NCBI RefSeq assembly: GCF_021462225.1 | Contig: NC_061795.1 | Location: 7,373,501-7,437,500 of the forward strand | Reading direction: 5' to 3' | DNA from: Girardinichthys multiradiatus | Taxonomy: Eukaryota > Chordata > Actinopteri > Cyprinodontiformes > Goodeidae | DNA: 64,000 nucleotides | Shown here: positions 43,973 through 55,570 of the stretch, piece after piece | Layout: the number at the start of each line of letters is the position of its first letter | How positions within the stretch are numbered: position 1 is the stretch's first letter | Program-made: the position numbers and the translations under genes | Notes under the pieces: generated by a model | Databases searched by the model: none | Told to the model about the DNA's origin: nothing | What the model saw: only the letters and a program-made list of their open reading frames with translations

Positions 43973-44275
43973 TCACTTTTTCACATTATGACACATCACA
44001 AGCACAGACTTTAATGTAGCTTATTGGGATTTTATGTAACAGACCAACACAAAGTAGGGCTTGATTGTAAAGTGCTATGAAATGCCTTCAAAAGTATTCC
44101 AATCAGTAAACAGTCCAGATGTGTGTAGTTTAACCTCGGTGTAAATGCAGCTGCTTTGTTACTGGCCTCAGACGTTTGTTAGAGCACAAATAGCATCATA
44201 AACACCAAGAAACACAGCAGGCAGGTCAGGGGGAAAGTTGTGGAGAAATTGGCACTGTCCATCATCAAAATATCA
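43973..44275 (+). mobile_element. Tc1-like fragment, 5' part
   Basis: The sequence cactttttcacattatgacac...cttattgggattttatgtaacagaccaacacaaagt is the inner terminal repeat of a common fish Tc1 family. The sequence then runs through its 5' UTR to the degraded transposase start (cataaacaccaagaaacacagcaggcaggtcagg). The outer terminus and most of the gene are gone. Confidence 0.6.
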
Positions 44276-45961
44276 TTTTTAGGCATCAGAGCTGTTCTAA
44301 TAACCTTTAATATTAGTTTGGTCATAATTCTCATTCAGTTGTCTTGAAAAAGGTCCAACTGATCTGACTACACCTGAGACATCCCACATTTGTGTCAGGG
44401 TGAAGCAAAATGTTCCTCTTAGTTGGATCTTGCACACTCGACAAGTTCAGCAGGTGGTTTCTGGAGGACACTGATGTAAAAGGTCTCCACACCTTCTGTA
44501 GCATCTGCACTGCTGTGCTCAGCAGTAATCAGAATATCTGGTAAATTAATGAGAAGCTGCTGTACAAAGTGCTGTACAAAAAATAAAAAACAGGAATAAA
44601 ATAAAATGCATAGGAACTATGACATAAAATAGTACAGGTATATAGAAAAGATTAAAAAAGGTTAAAGGTTAGGGCACCGATGCTAACTCATTCTGGGTTA
44701 AAAAGCCAGGGAGAAAAGGTGTGATTTTAAACCAGTTTTGAAAACGGAGAGATGGAGCCTACCTGAGCAGAGCAAAAACTGCAAAGGCTCTGCCTCCTTT
44801 GGATTTATAGAAGGTTTTAAGGATAGTCAGAAGCATCTGGTCAGCTTCTTAGGGCACGAGTTGGCACATAAGGGTGATTGAGCTTGTACAAATAAGGAGC
44901 AAAACAATTAGGAGACTTAAAATCAAATCAAATAATTTTTAAATGGATTCAAAACTGAACAGGAAGCCAATGAAGAGGCGCTAAAACCAGAGTAATGTGC
45001 TCTTGCTTACTTATACCAGTTAAAAATCACACAGCAGCGTTTTGGACCAGCTGTAAATGTTAGAGGGAGGCTTGGCCAACTCCAATCAAAATAGAGTTAC
45101 AGTAACCAAGAGCTGTGGTGATAAAGGCATGAATCACTGTCTCTAAGTGACGTCTGGACAGGAGCGGCTTTATTTCTGACAGTCGCCTCAACTGAAAGAA
45201 CGAGGAGTTAACCACAGCATTAACATGTGAGTCAAGTTTCCGTCTAGGGTCCATTTTTACACCTCGGTTATTGATGATGGATTTTTTGGCATGGGGGGCA
45301 AAAATGAGAAAGAAGGGATACAGCTTGAGACACGGGGCTTAAAAAGCATGACCTCTGTCTTGTTTTCTTTAAAAAGATGGAAATTCCATGCCATCCATTG
45401 CCTTTTTTCAACAAGACAATCAAGGACAGGCAATAGACCTAACAGTCATCATCATATAGATGAAATGGCACACCATGCTTTCTAAAAATAGCAACAAGTG
45501 GCAGCACATAAAGTGAGAACAAAAGAAGACCAAGGATGCAACCCTGGGGTACAGGGGGCAGCAGACGTAGAGGTGAAATCATCCATCTTGACATAAACTT
45601 CTATCCGAGAGGTCTGACCTAAACCACTTCAAAGCTGAGCCAGTAATACCAGCCTACTGCTTAAGTCTAGACATGAGAATTTCAAGGTCCATTGTGTCAA
45701 AAGCAGCTGTTAGATCCAAAAGAACGAGTAGAACACAATTCCCAGAATCCACTGTTAATACAGTGCCTTGTGAAAGTACTCAACCTCTTGCCACATTTCA
45801 GGCTTCATACATAAAGATATAAAATTCTAATTTTTTGTGAAGAATCAACAACAAGTGGGACACAATCGTGAAGTGGAATGAAATTTATTGGATGTGTCAA
45901 ACGTTTTTAACAAATTAAAAACTGAAAAGTGGGCCGTGCAATATTATTCGGCCCCCTTGCG

Positions 45962-46413
45962 TTAATACTTTGTAGCATCACCCTTTGCTGCAATTACAGC
46001 TGCAAGTCGCTTGGGGTATGACTCTATCAGTTTTGCACATCGAGAGACTGAAATTCTTGCCCATTCTTCCTTGCAAAACAGCTCAAGCTCAGTGAGGATG
46101 GATGGCGAGCGTTCGTGAACAGCAGTCTTTAGCTCTTTCCACAGATTCTCAATTAAATTCAGATCTGGACTTTGACTTGGCCATTCCAACACCTGGATAC
46201 ATTTATCTGTGAACCATTCCAATGTAGATTTGGCTTTATGTTTTGGATTGTTAGGTATTATTTAGTCAACTCAGAGGCAAGAACGATACAGTCAATTTAC
46301 TTGCAAGGGTAGCTCTGCAGTACAGACTACGAAGTATTAGCCCCCTCTCTTTTTATTTATACATGCTTGGTCACACACAGTTCAAACAACATTCAGGGTG
46401 GGTGTGGGTGTGT

Positions 46414-46444
<31 letters not shown>

Positions 46445-47399
46445 GGGTCAGAAAGGTTAGGGTTCATTTGTCTTGATTATAAACAAACAGAGGAAGTGGG
46501 AAGTGGGGACCTGGTGAATAGCCCCCAGAAGCTGCCAATAAAAGCATAAAAGCATAACTCATTCTTGTCCCCATCTCCCTTCCTGTAACATGTAAGGAGG
46601 GAAAAGCACTTAGAGCAGACATGAGTGATAAACAATACAAAAGTTTTAAAAACCCTAACATGGATCATTGTCTTGTTGGAAGATAAATCTCCGTCCCAGT
46701 CTCAGGTCTCTTGCAGACTCCAAAAGGTTTTCTTCCAGAATGGTCCTGTATTTGGCCCCATCCATCTTCCCATCAATTTTGACCATCTTCCCTGTCCCTG
46801 CTGACGAAAAGCAGGCCCAAACCATGATGCTGCCACCACCATGTTTGACGGTGGGGATTGTGTGTTCAGGGTGATGAGCTGTGTTGCTTTCACGCCAAAC
46901 ATATCGTTTTGCATTGTGGCCAAACAGTTCGATTTTGGTTTCCTCTGACCAGAGCACCTTCTTCCACATGTTTGGTGTGTCTCCCAGGTGGCTTGTGGCA
47001 AACTTTAAACGAGACTTTTTATGGATATCTTTTGAGAAATGGCTTTCTTCTTGCCACCCTTCCATAAAGGCCAGATTTGTGCAGTGTACGACTGATTGTT
47101 GTCCTATGGACAGACTCTCCCACCTCAGCTGTAGATCTCTGCAGTTCGTCCAGAGTGATCATGGGCCTCTTGACTGCATCTCTGATCAGTCTTCTCCTTG
47201 TTCGAGATAAAAGTTTAGATGGACAGCCAGGTCTTGGCAGATTTGCAGTGGTCTGATACTCCTTCCATTTCTATTTGATTTCTTGCACAGTGCTCCTTGG
47301 GATGTTTAAAGCTTGGGAAATCTTTTTGAATCCAAATCCGGCTTTAAACTTCTCCACAACAGTATCTCATACCTGCCTGGTGTGTTCCTTGGTCTTCAT
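45962..47399 (-). pseudogene. Tc1-like transposase, family F, interrupted by LTR
   Basis: Start MKTKEHTRQV at 47399 is soon followed by a stop, and HTH sequence (KKISQALNIPRSTVQEIK) and further stops come next. The frame 46655-47065 has KVLWSEETKIELFGHN (Asp of the usual SDE is Glu), GGGSIMVWACFSSAG and FIFQQDNDP, where the LTR interrupts. It resumes at 46222 with EWPSQSPDLNLIENLWKELK and ends AAKGDATKY. Stops and the LTR disable it. Confidence 0.85.
46249..46660. mobile_element. Solo LTR inside the family F transposase gene
   Basis: The 412-bp block starts TGTTAGG and ends CCTAACA, with a perfect 5-bp duplication TGGAT (46244-46248 and 46661-46665). Removing it restores the transposase sequence around QQDNDP. 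It contains a (GT)n run, an uninterrupted G tract of 17 bases or more (46429-46447) and TATAAATAAA on the reverse strand near 46355. It resembles the solo LTR at 39813. Confidence 0.88.
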
Positions 47400-48937
47400 G
47401 ATGCTCCCCGTGCTTTGAACAGAACCCTGAGACTATTACATAGCAGGTGCATTTATACGGAGACTTATTTATCATCATCAGTCATTTTCAGTTTTTTATT
47501 TGTTAAAAAGTTTGACACATCCAATAAATTTCATTCCACTTCACGATTGTGTCCCACTTGTTGATTCTTCACAAATAATTAGAATTTTATATCTTTATGT
47601 TTGAAGCCTGAAATGTGGCAAGAGGTTGACCAGTTCAAGGGGGCCGAGTACTTTTGCAAGGCACTGTATATATCATTAAAAACCCTTAAAAGAGTCAGTG
47701 TTGTGATACATTTTGAACCCTGACTGGAATACATCTGAAATTTTACTTTGATCCAGTAAGGCCTTCAGATTGATATAAATGGTTTTTCCAAAATCTTGGA
47801 CAAAAAAGGCAACCTGGAGATGGGCCTAAAAGTTGACAAGGCGAAAGCATCAAGGCCAATTTTTTTCAATTTCTTGACACCACACGGGAGATTAAACTAC
47901 TATTAATAACATTAAGAATATGATGATAAAATTAATTTATTCCAGTAATTTATTTAAGAAAGTGAAACTCGTAAATTAATTCCACAGTTTTATATTTTAT
48001 TTATTTATTTCTGTTTATTTAGATTTTTCTTAGAGCTAATGAAAACCCACATGAAGAGAAGAAGCAAAGATGATTGGATGCTCTGTTGCTCTGGGTAACG
48101 TCACTTCCTGTTTTCGCTGTTGGTGAATTGTTTGGTGTGTGAAGCTCTCTTGTTTGATCTGATTTCTCTCTACTGTGATATCTCTTACTTGTGCTAATAC
48201 ATAAGCACGTTAAAACACTTACTTTCTGTTGCTACTTTTAACGTTTGGGGACTCTCCGTGTTTACACGGTTTTTCTAGTAGTGGTAAGGGGTCGCTAGCT
48301 TAGCGTTAGCTCCACCATGGCTACCCGTTCTACTGTTTCTCTCTCTTAGTCTTCTCCTCTCTCCTGCTGCCTGTGCCAGATGTTCAGTTACTCCTCTGCC
48401 TCCTTTAGTGATAATGGGACGTGTAATAAATGTAGCATTTTTGTAGCTTTGGAGGCGAGGGTGTCGGAATTGGAGGCCCAGCTCTGCGCTGTTGAAAAAC
48501 CAGCAGATAGCCGAGGCCCCTTAGCCAGCGCGGAGCCACCGAGGGTAGCTCCCTGTAGCAGTCCTCCAGCAGAGCCCGCGCAGCTGGGGCTTCAGGCCAG
48601 CTGGGTGACAGTACGTAGAAAGCATAGTCCTAGATCCCAGCCCACAGGTCACCACCAACCCGTCTGCGTTTCTAAGATATTTTCCCCGCTCAGTGACACA
48701 CCCGCTGAGAAGCCAACTCTGGTAATTGGCAGCTCCATAGTCAGAAACGTGGCACTAGAGACACCAGCCACCATAGTCAAAAGTCTGCCAGGGGCCAGAA
48801 CGGGCGACATCAAATTCTACCTGAAACTGCTGGCTAAGGATAAGTGTAAATACAGTAAGATTGTTATTCACGCTGGCAGTAATGACACCTGGTTACGTCA
48901 ATTGGAGGTCACCAAAGTTAGTGTTGCTTCGGTGTGT

Positions 48938-51394
48938 AATTCAATTCAATTCAATTCAAAAATACTTTATTAATCCCAAAGGGAAATTAAATGTTGTTAT
49001 AGCTCATATTATGTAGGTTTCTTCAAAGAGCTGTTGTAGATGCTGATGGCTGTGGGCAGGAAGGATCTCTGTAGCGCTCCGTCTTACAGCAGATCTGAAG
49101 AAGCCTCTGACTGAAGATACTCTGTTGCTGTAGGACAGTCTCATGAAGAGGATGCTCAGAGTTCTCCATAATGTTCTTCATTTTATGAAGAATCCGTCTT
49201 TCCACAATGATCTCCAGAGGTTCCAGAGGAGTCCCCAGAACAGAGCCAGCCTTTTTTATCAGCTTGTTGAGCTTTTTTATGTCCCTGGTTCTGATGCTGC
49301 TTCCCCAGGAGATGATGGTAGAAGAGATCACACTTTCCACAACAGACTTACAGAAGATATGCAGCATCTTGCTGCAAACACCAAATGACCTAAGCTTCCT
49401 CAAGAAGTACAGTCTGCTCTGTCCCTTCTTGTAGATGGCTTCACAGTTGCATCTCCACTCTAGTCTGTTGTCCAGGTGAACACCGAGGTATTTATACTCC
49501 TCCACCACCTCCACTTCTTCTCCCATGACATAAATAGTGTTTGACTTATTCCTGTTTCTCTTAAAATCTACAATCATCTCCTTTGTTTAAGTCACATTCA
49601 ACATGAGATGATTGTTTCCACACCATGCCACAAAGCGGTCCACCACCATCCTGTACTCAGCTTCTTGTCCATCTCTGATCCACCCCACGACTGCAGAATC
49701 ATCCGAGTATTTCTGCAGATGACAGGAGTCTGTCTTGTACTGGAAGTCTGAGGTGTACAGAGTGAAAAGGAATGGTGAGAGTACAGTCCCCTGTGGTGCT
49801 CCTGTGCTGCTGACTACCTGGTTAGACACACAACCCTTCAGTCTCACAAACTGTGGTCTGTTTGTCAGGTAGTCTTTAATCCAGGAGATTGTTGAGGCCT
49901 CCACCTGAGTCTTCTGGAGTTTCTGACAAAGCAAATCAGGTTGGATTGTATTAAATGCACTGGAGAAATCAAAGAACATGATCCTCACAGTGCTGCTGGC
50001 TTTGTCCAGATGACAGTGGGTTTGTTGAAGCAGGTGTATGATGGCATCTTCAACTCCAACTCCACAGTGATAAGCAAACTGAAGGGGTTCTTGATGGTTT
50101 ACTGTTTGCTTACTCAGGTGGGCCAACAGGAGTCTCTCTAGGACCTTCATGATGTGAGATGTCAGGGCAACAGGTCTATAGTCATTGAGGACTGATGGGT
50201 GAGTTTTCTTTGGTACCGGAACAAGACAGGAGGTCTTCCACAACACCGGAACCTTCTTCTGGGCCAGGCTAAGGTTGAAGAGGTGCTGCAGAATCCCACA
50301 GAGCTGCTCTGCACAGGCCTTCAGGACTCTAGGGCTGACATGATCTGGACCTGCAGCCTTATTCCTATTCAGTCTCTCCAGTTGTCTCTTCACCTGACGT
50401 CTTGAGACACACAGGTGGAAGGGGAAGCAAAGGAAGCATCAGCATCTTACGATATGGTTGATGGCAAACATGTAGAAGGGTCTAGGGCTGAGGTGGAAGA
50501 TAAAAAATGTGAGGTGTTACTGGACAGCTGTGGGTCCTGTGGGTCAAAGGAGGGTGGGATGTCTGTTTGGCTGTGAGCAGGAGAGGAGGATGCTGAGCTT
50601 CTTTCTGAACTGAACCTATTGAAGAATAGGTTCAGTTCATTGGCTCTGTCCAGACGTCCATTGGTCTGATCATCCTTCTGCTTGAAGCCTGTGATCTTCT
50701 TCATCCCTGTCCACACATCTCTGATATTGTTTTGCTGGAGCTTGCTCTCCAGCTTCTTCTTGTACACCTCCTTGCTGTCTCTTATCTTGACTTTAAGTTG
50801 CTTCTGTAAACTCCTCAATAATTCTCTGTCTCCCTCTCTGAAGGCTCTTTTTGTCTTGTTAAGCAGGTCCTTCAGGTCACTGGTGATCCAAGGTTTGTTA
50901 TTGGGGAAGCATCTCACGGTTCTGGTGGGGATGATGTTATCCACACAGAAGTTTATATAGTCGGTTACACACTCAGTCATGGCATTGATGTCCTCTCCAT
51001 GTGGCTGGCACAGTGTGTCCCAGTCTGTAGCCTCAAAGCAACCTTGCAGAGCTTCTTCAGTTTCCTGTGACCATTTTCTCACAGTCCTCTTTATTACAGG
51101 TTGCCTCTGAACAAGGGGCTTATATTTCGAGCAGAGAAAAACAAGATTGTGATCTGATTTGCCTAGCGGAGGTCTTGCTGTAGAGATGTATGAGTCCTTG
51201 ACATTTGCATAAAACAAATCCAATGTTTTGTTTTCTCTGGTAGAGCAGCTGACAAACTGTTGAAACGTTGGAAGTGTAGCAGAGAGTGAAGCATGGTTAA
51301 AATCACCAGAAATTGCCACAAAAGCATTGGGGTTTTGTGTCTGTAGCTTAGCAACAACTGAGCTGATGCGGCGCAATTCTAGAAAGTTTGCCAA
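48938..51394 (-). mobile_element. Rex1-like (CR1-type) LINE, 5'-truncated, inside L2 ORF1
   Basis: The reverse strand carries the end of the endonuclease (VAISGDFNHASLSATLPTF, PPLGKSDHNLVF) and the RT, and the 3' end is (GAATT)n at 48938-48957. The 5' truncation at about 51394 is typical of incomplete reverse transcription. The frames 50447-51394, 49587-50393 and 49023-49577 together cover most of ORF2. Confidence 0.85.
49023..51394 (-). pseudogene. Rex1-like LINE ORF2 (endonuclease end and reverse transcriptase)
   Basis: The protein copies the LINE RNA into DNA at a nicked site. Visible parts are SGDFNHA and GKSDHN endonuclease blocks, and NRNKAAGPDHVSPRVLK with a RT core: LNDYRPVALTSHIMKVLERL, then MFFDFSSAFNTIQPDLL and STGAPQGTVLSPFLFTLYTS. 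The catalytic box is YSDDSAVVG. Then come NKSNTIYVMGEEVEVVEEYK and LGVHLDNRLEW. The reading changes frame or stops between the three long frames at about 50447-50393 and 49587-49577, a small number of lesions, so it is fairly young. The N-terminal endonuclease is missing. Confidence 0.82.
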
Positions 51395-51715
51395 AACAAT
51401 GTCGGTCCCCTCCCCGATCGGACCAGTGACGACATGTTTAGTCGCATGCTGTCATTCAACCGCTGGCTGTCTAGGTGGTGTCCAGAAAATAATGTGGGTT
51501 ACATTGATAACTGGCAAACATTTTGGGGAAAACCTGGTCTGATCCGGAGAGATGGCATCCATCCCACTTTGGATGGAGCTGCTCGTCTTTCTAGGAATCT
51601 GGCCGAATTTATTAGTTCTCCTAAACTCTGACAACCCAGGGTTCAGACCAGGAAGCAGGGTCGTAGTTTAACACTCCTCTGTGCAGCTTCTGTACTGCTA
51701 CCCACCCATTACCCT

Positions 51716-54051
51716 ATGAAGACAGTGTCTCGCCCACGGCCAAAATTGAATAGATTAAAAAATAATCTAAAAGGAGGAAATCAGGAAAATCTAATAAAAA
51801 TAAACACAACTCAGACCGAAAAGAAAAATAAAACAATTAAATGTGGCTTACTGAACATAAGATCTCTCTCTTCAAAGACATGCGATGCTGTAACAACCTT
51901 TAAAGAATCTGTTCCACTTTTAATTTCCTCATTATCACTGAAAAGCACAGTGGAGGGCAATAATTCTGTTTCTGCCCCTTCACAAATTGATTCTTTTGTT
52001 CATATTGTTTCTTCATCATTGCGTGATGCATTAGACAATGCAGCCCCCTTGAAAAAGAAGGTAATCATTAATAAGAGGCTAGCTCCTTGGTTTAATTCAG
52101 AGCTGCGTACTTTAAAGCACAATGTTAGAAAATTGGAGAGAAAATGGCGTTCTACACACCTAGAGTGTTCCTACTTAATCTGGAAAAATAGCCTACTGTT
52201 GTATAAAAAGACACTTCGCCAAGCTAGAACAGCTTATTTCTCATCATTAATAGAAGAGAACAAGAATAATCCTAGGTTTCTCTTTAGTACAGTTGCTAAA
52301 CTTACAGAGTCATAGCTCTGTTGAGCCATCCATTCCCTTAGCTCTTAGCAGCCATGACTTTATGGGATTCTTCTTAAATAAAATTGATTCTATTAAAAAG
52401 AAAATCTTTGACATACTCCTGAAGATGATTACTTCATCCTCAGCAAGTGAGACAACATTGGAAATAACTGCAGAACCTGATTTGTGTTTGGACTGTTTTG
52501 ATCCTGTGAAGCTTCCTGAGTTATCAGAAATATTAGCTTCATCTAAACCTTCAACTTGTATGTTAGACCCAATCCCAACCAAATTATTTAAGGAAGTGTT
52601 CCCTCTGATTACCAGCCCCATTTTAGATATGATTAATCTATCTTTAGTAAATGGATATGTACCACAGGCTTTTAAGTTAGCTGTAATTAAACCTTTACTT
52701 AAGAAACCTTCGCTTGATCGAGATGTCTTGAAAAATTACAGACCTATATCCAATCTTTCATTCTTATCTAAAATTCTTGAGAAAATTGTTGCTAATCAAA
52801 TGTGTGAGCATTTACACAGCAATGACCTGTTTGAAGAGTTTCAGTCAGGCTTCAGAGCTCATCATAGCACTGAAACAGCTCTGCTGAAAGTCACTAATGG
52901 TATTCTTATGGCCTCAGATAATGGACTTGTCTGTACTTGTCCTCTTAGATCTCAGAGCTGCATTTGATACAGTCGATCATAATATTCTCTTAGAAAGGCT
53001 GGAATATGCTGTAGGGATCAGGGGAACAGCGCGAGGCTGGTTTAAATCTTATCTGTCTGACAGATTCCAGTTTGTTCATGTAAATGATAAATCATCTTTA
53101 AACTCCAGGGTTAATTGTGGAGTACCACAGGGTTCAGTACTTGGGCCAATTCTCTTTACTATATATATGCTTCCAATTGGTCAAATTATTTGGCAGCATG
53201 GGATAAATTTTCACTGTTACGCTGATGATACTCAGCTTTACTTATCCATAAATCCTGATGAGCCCAACCAGTTATAGACTACAAGCATGTCTTGAACATA
53301 TAAAAACTTGGATGACGTTAAATTTTTTGCTTCTAAATTCAGACAAAACAGAAGTTGTCGTCTTGGGACCGGAGTCTTTAAAAAAGAAACTGCTTAGTCA
53401 ATCACTTAACCTGGATGGCATTAAATTGACCTCTGATAATAAAGTAAAAAACCTTGGTGTTATTTTTGACCAGGACATGTCATTTAAATCCCATATTAAA
53501 GAGGTTTCTAGGATTTCCTTCTTTCATCTCCGGAACATTGCCAAAATTAGAAATATCCTATCTAGTAGTGACGCTGAAAAACTAGTCCATGCATTTGTTA
53601 CTTCAAGGCTGGACTATTGTAATTCGTTACTATCAGGATGTCCACAAAATGCAGTTAAAAGCCTTCAGCTGATTCAAAAGGCTGCAGCAAGATGAAAATT
53701 AAAAAGAGAGATCATATTTCTCCTATTTTAGCTTCCCTTCATTGGCTCCCTGTTAAGTCCAGAATAGAATTTAAAATTCTCCTCCTCACATATAAAGCCC
53801 TTAATGATCTAGCTCCATCATACATCAGAGATCTGATTGTTCCATATGTTCCTAACAGAGCACTTCGTTCTCAGACTGCAGGTTTACTGGTGGTTCCTAG
53901 AGTCTCTAGAAGTAGAATGGGAGGCAGATCCTTTAGTTATCAGGCTCCTCTCCTGTGGAACCAGCTCCCAGTTTTAGTCCGTGAGGCAGACACACTGTCT
54001 ACTTTTAAGGCTAGGCTTAAAACTTTCCTTTTTGATAAAGCTTATTGTTAG
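51716..54051 (+). pseudogene. L2-like LINE ORF2, damaged
   Basis: Residues at the start include IKCGLLNIRSLSSK, the opening of the endonuclease. Most of the endonuclease is then deleted, joining to HIVSSSLRDALDNAAPLKKK. The RT follows: LDPIPTKLFKEVFPLITSPI, then KNYRPISNLSFLSKILEKIV, VLLDLRAAFDTVDHNIL, GVPQGSVLGPILFTIYM and HCYADDTQLYLSI (catalytic YADD). The C-terminus is YVPNRALRSQTAGLLVVPRV and FSYQAPLLWNQLP, ending DKAYC at 54051. Frame changes occur near 52300, 52930, 53265 and 53694. Confidence 0.82.
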
Positions 54052-55369
54052 AGTGGCTTAGTTTATCCTGAGCTATCTTCCTTATTTTTTACCTCCGTCT
54101 TCTTCCCTCCCTGTTGGTTGGAGTAAGGGGGAGTCAGGTTTAGCCTAAACCGGCTCAGTTATGGTTGAGGTGCAAACACACCCTCCATTTCTGCTACCTG
54201 TATGACCCCTTCTCTTTCCAATGGTTATAATCAGTCTGACAGAGGGAGGTATCCCAATCCTTGTGGTTTTTAGTATAACAATGACCATCCCCTTTGTGAG
54301 GTGCCTTGAGACGACATTGTTGTAAATAAGCGCCGTTTAACTAAATAATCTGAACTGAAACTATCTGTTTAGTTATGCTGCTATAGGCTTAGGCTGCTGG
54401 AGGACATAACGACCACTTTCACCCTCTTCGCTACATTCTCACACTACTCTCCAATTTTGCATTGTTTTGCTGTTATTTCAGCTTTTAACCTTGTTCTCTC
54501 TTTTCTCTTCCTTGAAGCTACACCTGGCCTGGCTCTGTGTCTGCCTGTGACACCTTTCTGGAGAGGGGAATTGTCCGAGGTTCTGCTGGCAACAACTTAA
54601 TGCTCACCCTCTACCGATGATCCACATAGCCCTGTCTTTTAGTGTTTAACCCTTTCTCTCTCTTAGACATGGAAATTGGCTGAGCTTTTACTGTAACTAA
54701 TTATATGTGCTCTCTTTCAGACTCTAACCTTGAAAACTGGCTCAGAGTTTATCTGTTCTTTCTTTCTAGGTGAAACGACTAAAGGAGCTACATCCATTAA
54801 CATTTACTTTTCCTTCCCATAGAAAGTACTTCTGGATCAGTGCTTCTGTGTTCTTTTTGTGTCTCTGCTCTGTTCTCTCAAACCCCCAGTCGGTCGTGGC
54901 AGATGGCCGCTCACACTGAGCCTGGTTCTGCTGGAGGTTTCTTCCTGTTAAAAGGGAGTTTTTCCTCTCCGCTGTCGCTACATGCATGCTCAGTATGAGG
55001 GATTGCTGCAAAGTCAACGCCAGTGACTGTCCACTGTCTCTACATGCTCATCCAGGAGGAGGGAATGCTGCAAGTCACTGACTGGATGCAATCTGCTGGG
55101 TTTCCTTAGATAGAAAAACTTTTTATCCAATTTGAATAAAAAGCTAACTCCGACTGCACTGTTCAATTGTTAGGATTAATTGGAATGTATGTACCTGACT
55201 GTTGTGAAGTGCCTTGAGACAACATGTGTTGTGAATTGGCACTATATAAATAAAACTGAATTGAATTGAATTGAACATTTAGTTTCTCAGGAAATTACAG
55301 TATTACATCTGTTGTGCAACAATAGGTTTGGTTTGCTACATTAATAATTATAATTAACAAAATTATTAA

Positions 55370-55570
55370 TAGCCAAGGCAAGTTTATAATATGTAGCACA
55401 TTTCAGCAACATGACAGTTTAAAGTGTGTTAGAGGATGACAAAAAACATTTAAAAAAGTACATTGAAGTGGCATGATAAAGGAAAGGAGAGAAAACTTGG
55501 ACTACAGACTGAAATTGATGACCTCAACTTTTTTGATAAATGGTAAGACTAAACAAACCTCCTGCGGGAC
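55370..55570 (-). repeat. LINE/SINE-type tail repeat (relative of 22497-22700)
   Basis: The segments agtttataatatgtagcacatttcagcaacatgac and gtggcatgataaaggaaaggagagaaaacttggactacagactgaaat correspond to the repeat at 22500-22670. Confidence 0.6.

Larger units (their letters stand above)
45761..47666 (-). mobile_element. Tc1-like element, family F, carrying a solo LTR
   Basis: It starts CAGTGCCTTGTGAAAGTACT and ends AGTACTTTTGCAAGGCACTG, with TA at 45759-45760 and 47667-47668. Without the 412-bp LTR and one duplication it would be about 1.49 kb, normal for the family. Confidence 0.9.
44560..47935 (-). mobile_element. L2-like LINE reverse transcriptase region, split by a Tc1 element
   Basis: The reverse strand reads LINE RT from 47935 to 47667 (with a PISRLPFLSKILEK motif) and continues from 45758. 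There it has VDSGNCVLLVLLDLTAAFDT (RT palm, first catalytic Asp) and ends in MDPRRKLDSHVNAVVNSSFF and HAFITTALGYCNSILIGV at 45060-45254. Stops and frame changes are frequent; the YxDD box is altered (LYDDDC). The 3' UTR reaches to about 44560. Confidence 0.72.
48380..51631 (+). pseudogene. L2-like LINE ORF1 with SGNH-esterase domain, split
   Basis: The first part (48380-48938) has a Cys pair and coiled start ([21 protein letters not shown]), a Pro-rich linker, then an esterase-like domain opening [10 protein letters not shown] and continuing [15 protein letters not shown]. The second part (51395-51631) has [32 protein letters not shown] and [12 protein letters not shown], the closing GDxxHP-like catalytic block. 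Ser of GSSIV, Asn of GSND and Asp-His of DGIHP match the SGNH esterase triad found in ORF1 of some L2/CR1 LINEs. The 2.45-kb Rex1-like LINE splits it, and the two parts are offset in frame. Confidence 0.75.
48060..55275 (+). mobile_element. L2-like LINE, near full length, interrupted by a Rex1-like LINE
   Basis: It has a 5' UTR from about 48060, ORF1 (48380-51631 with the interruption), ORF2 (51716-54051) and a 3' UTR ending in (AATTG)n at about 55275. ORF1 and ORF2 are both broken. The 3' UTR contains two LINE-type ends: one near 54297-54345 (gtgccttgagacgac...) and the terminal one (gtgccttgagacaac...aaataaaactgaattg). Confidence 0.8.
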
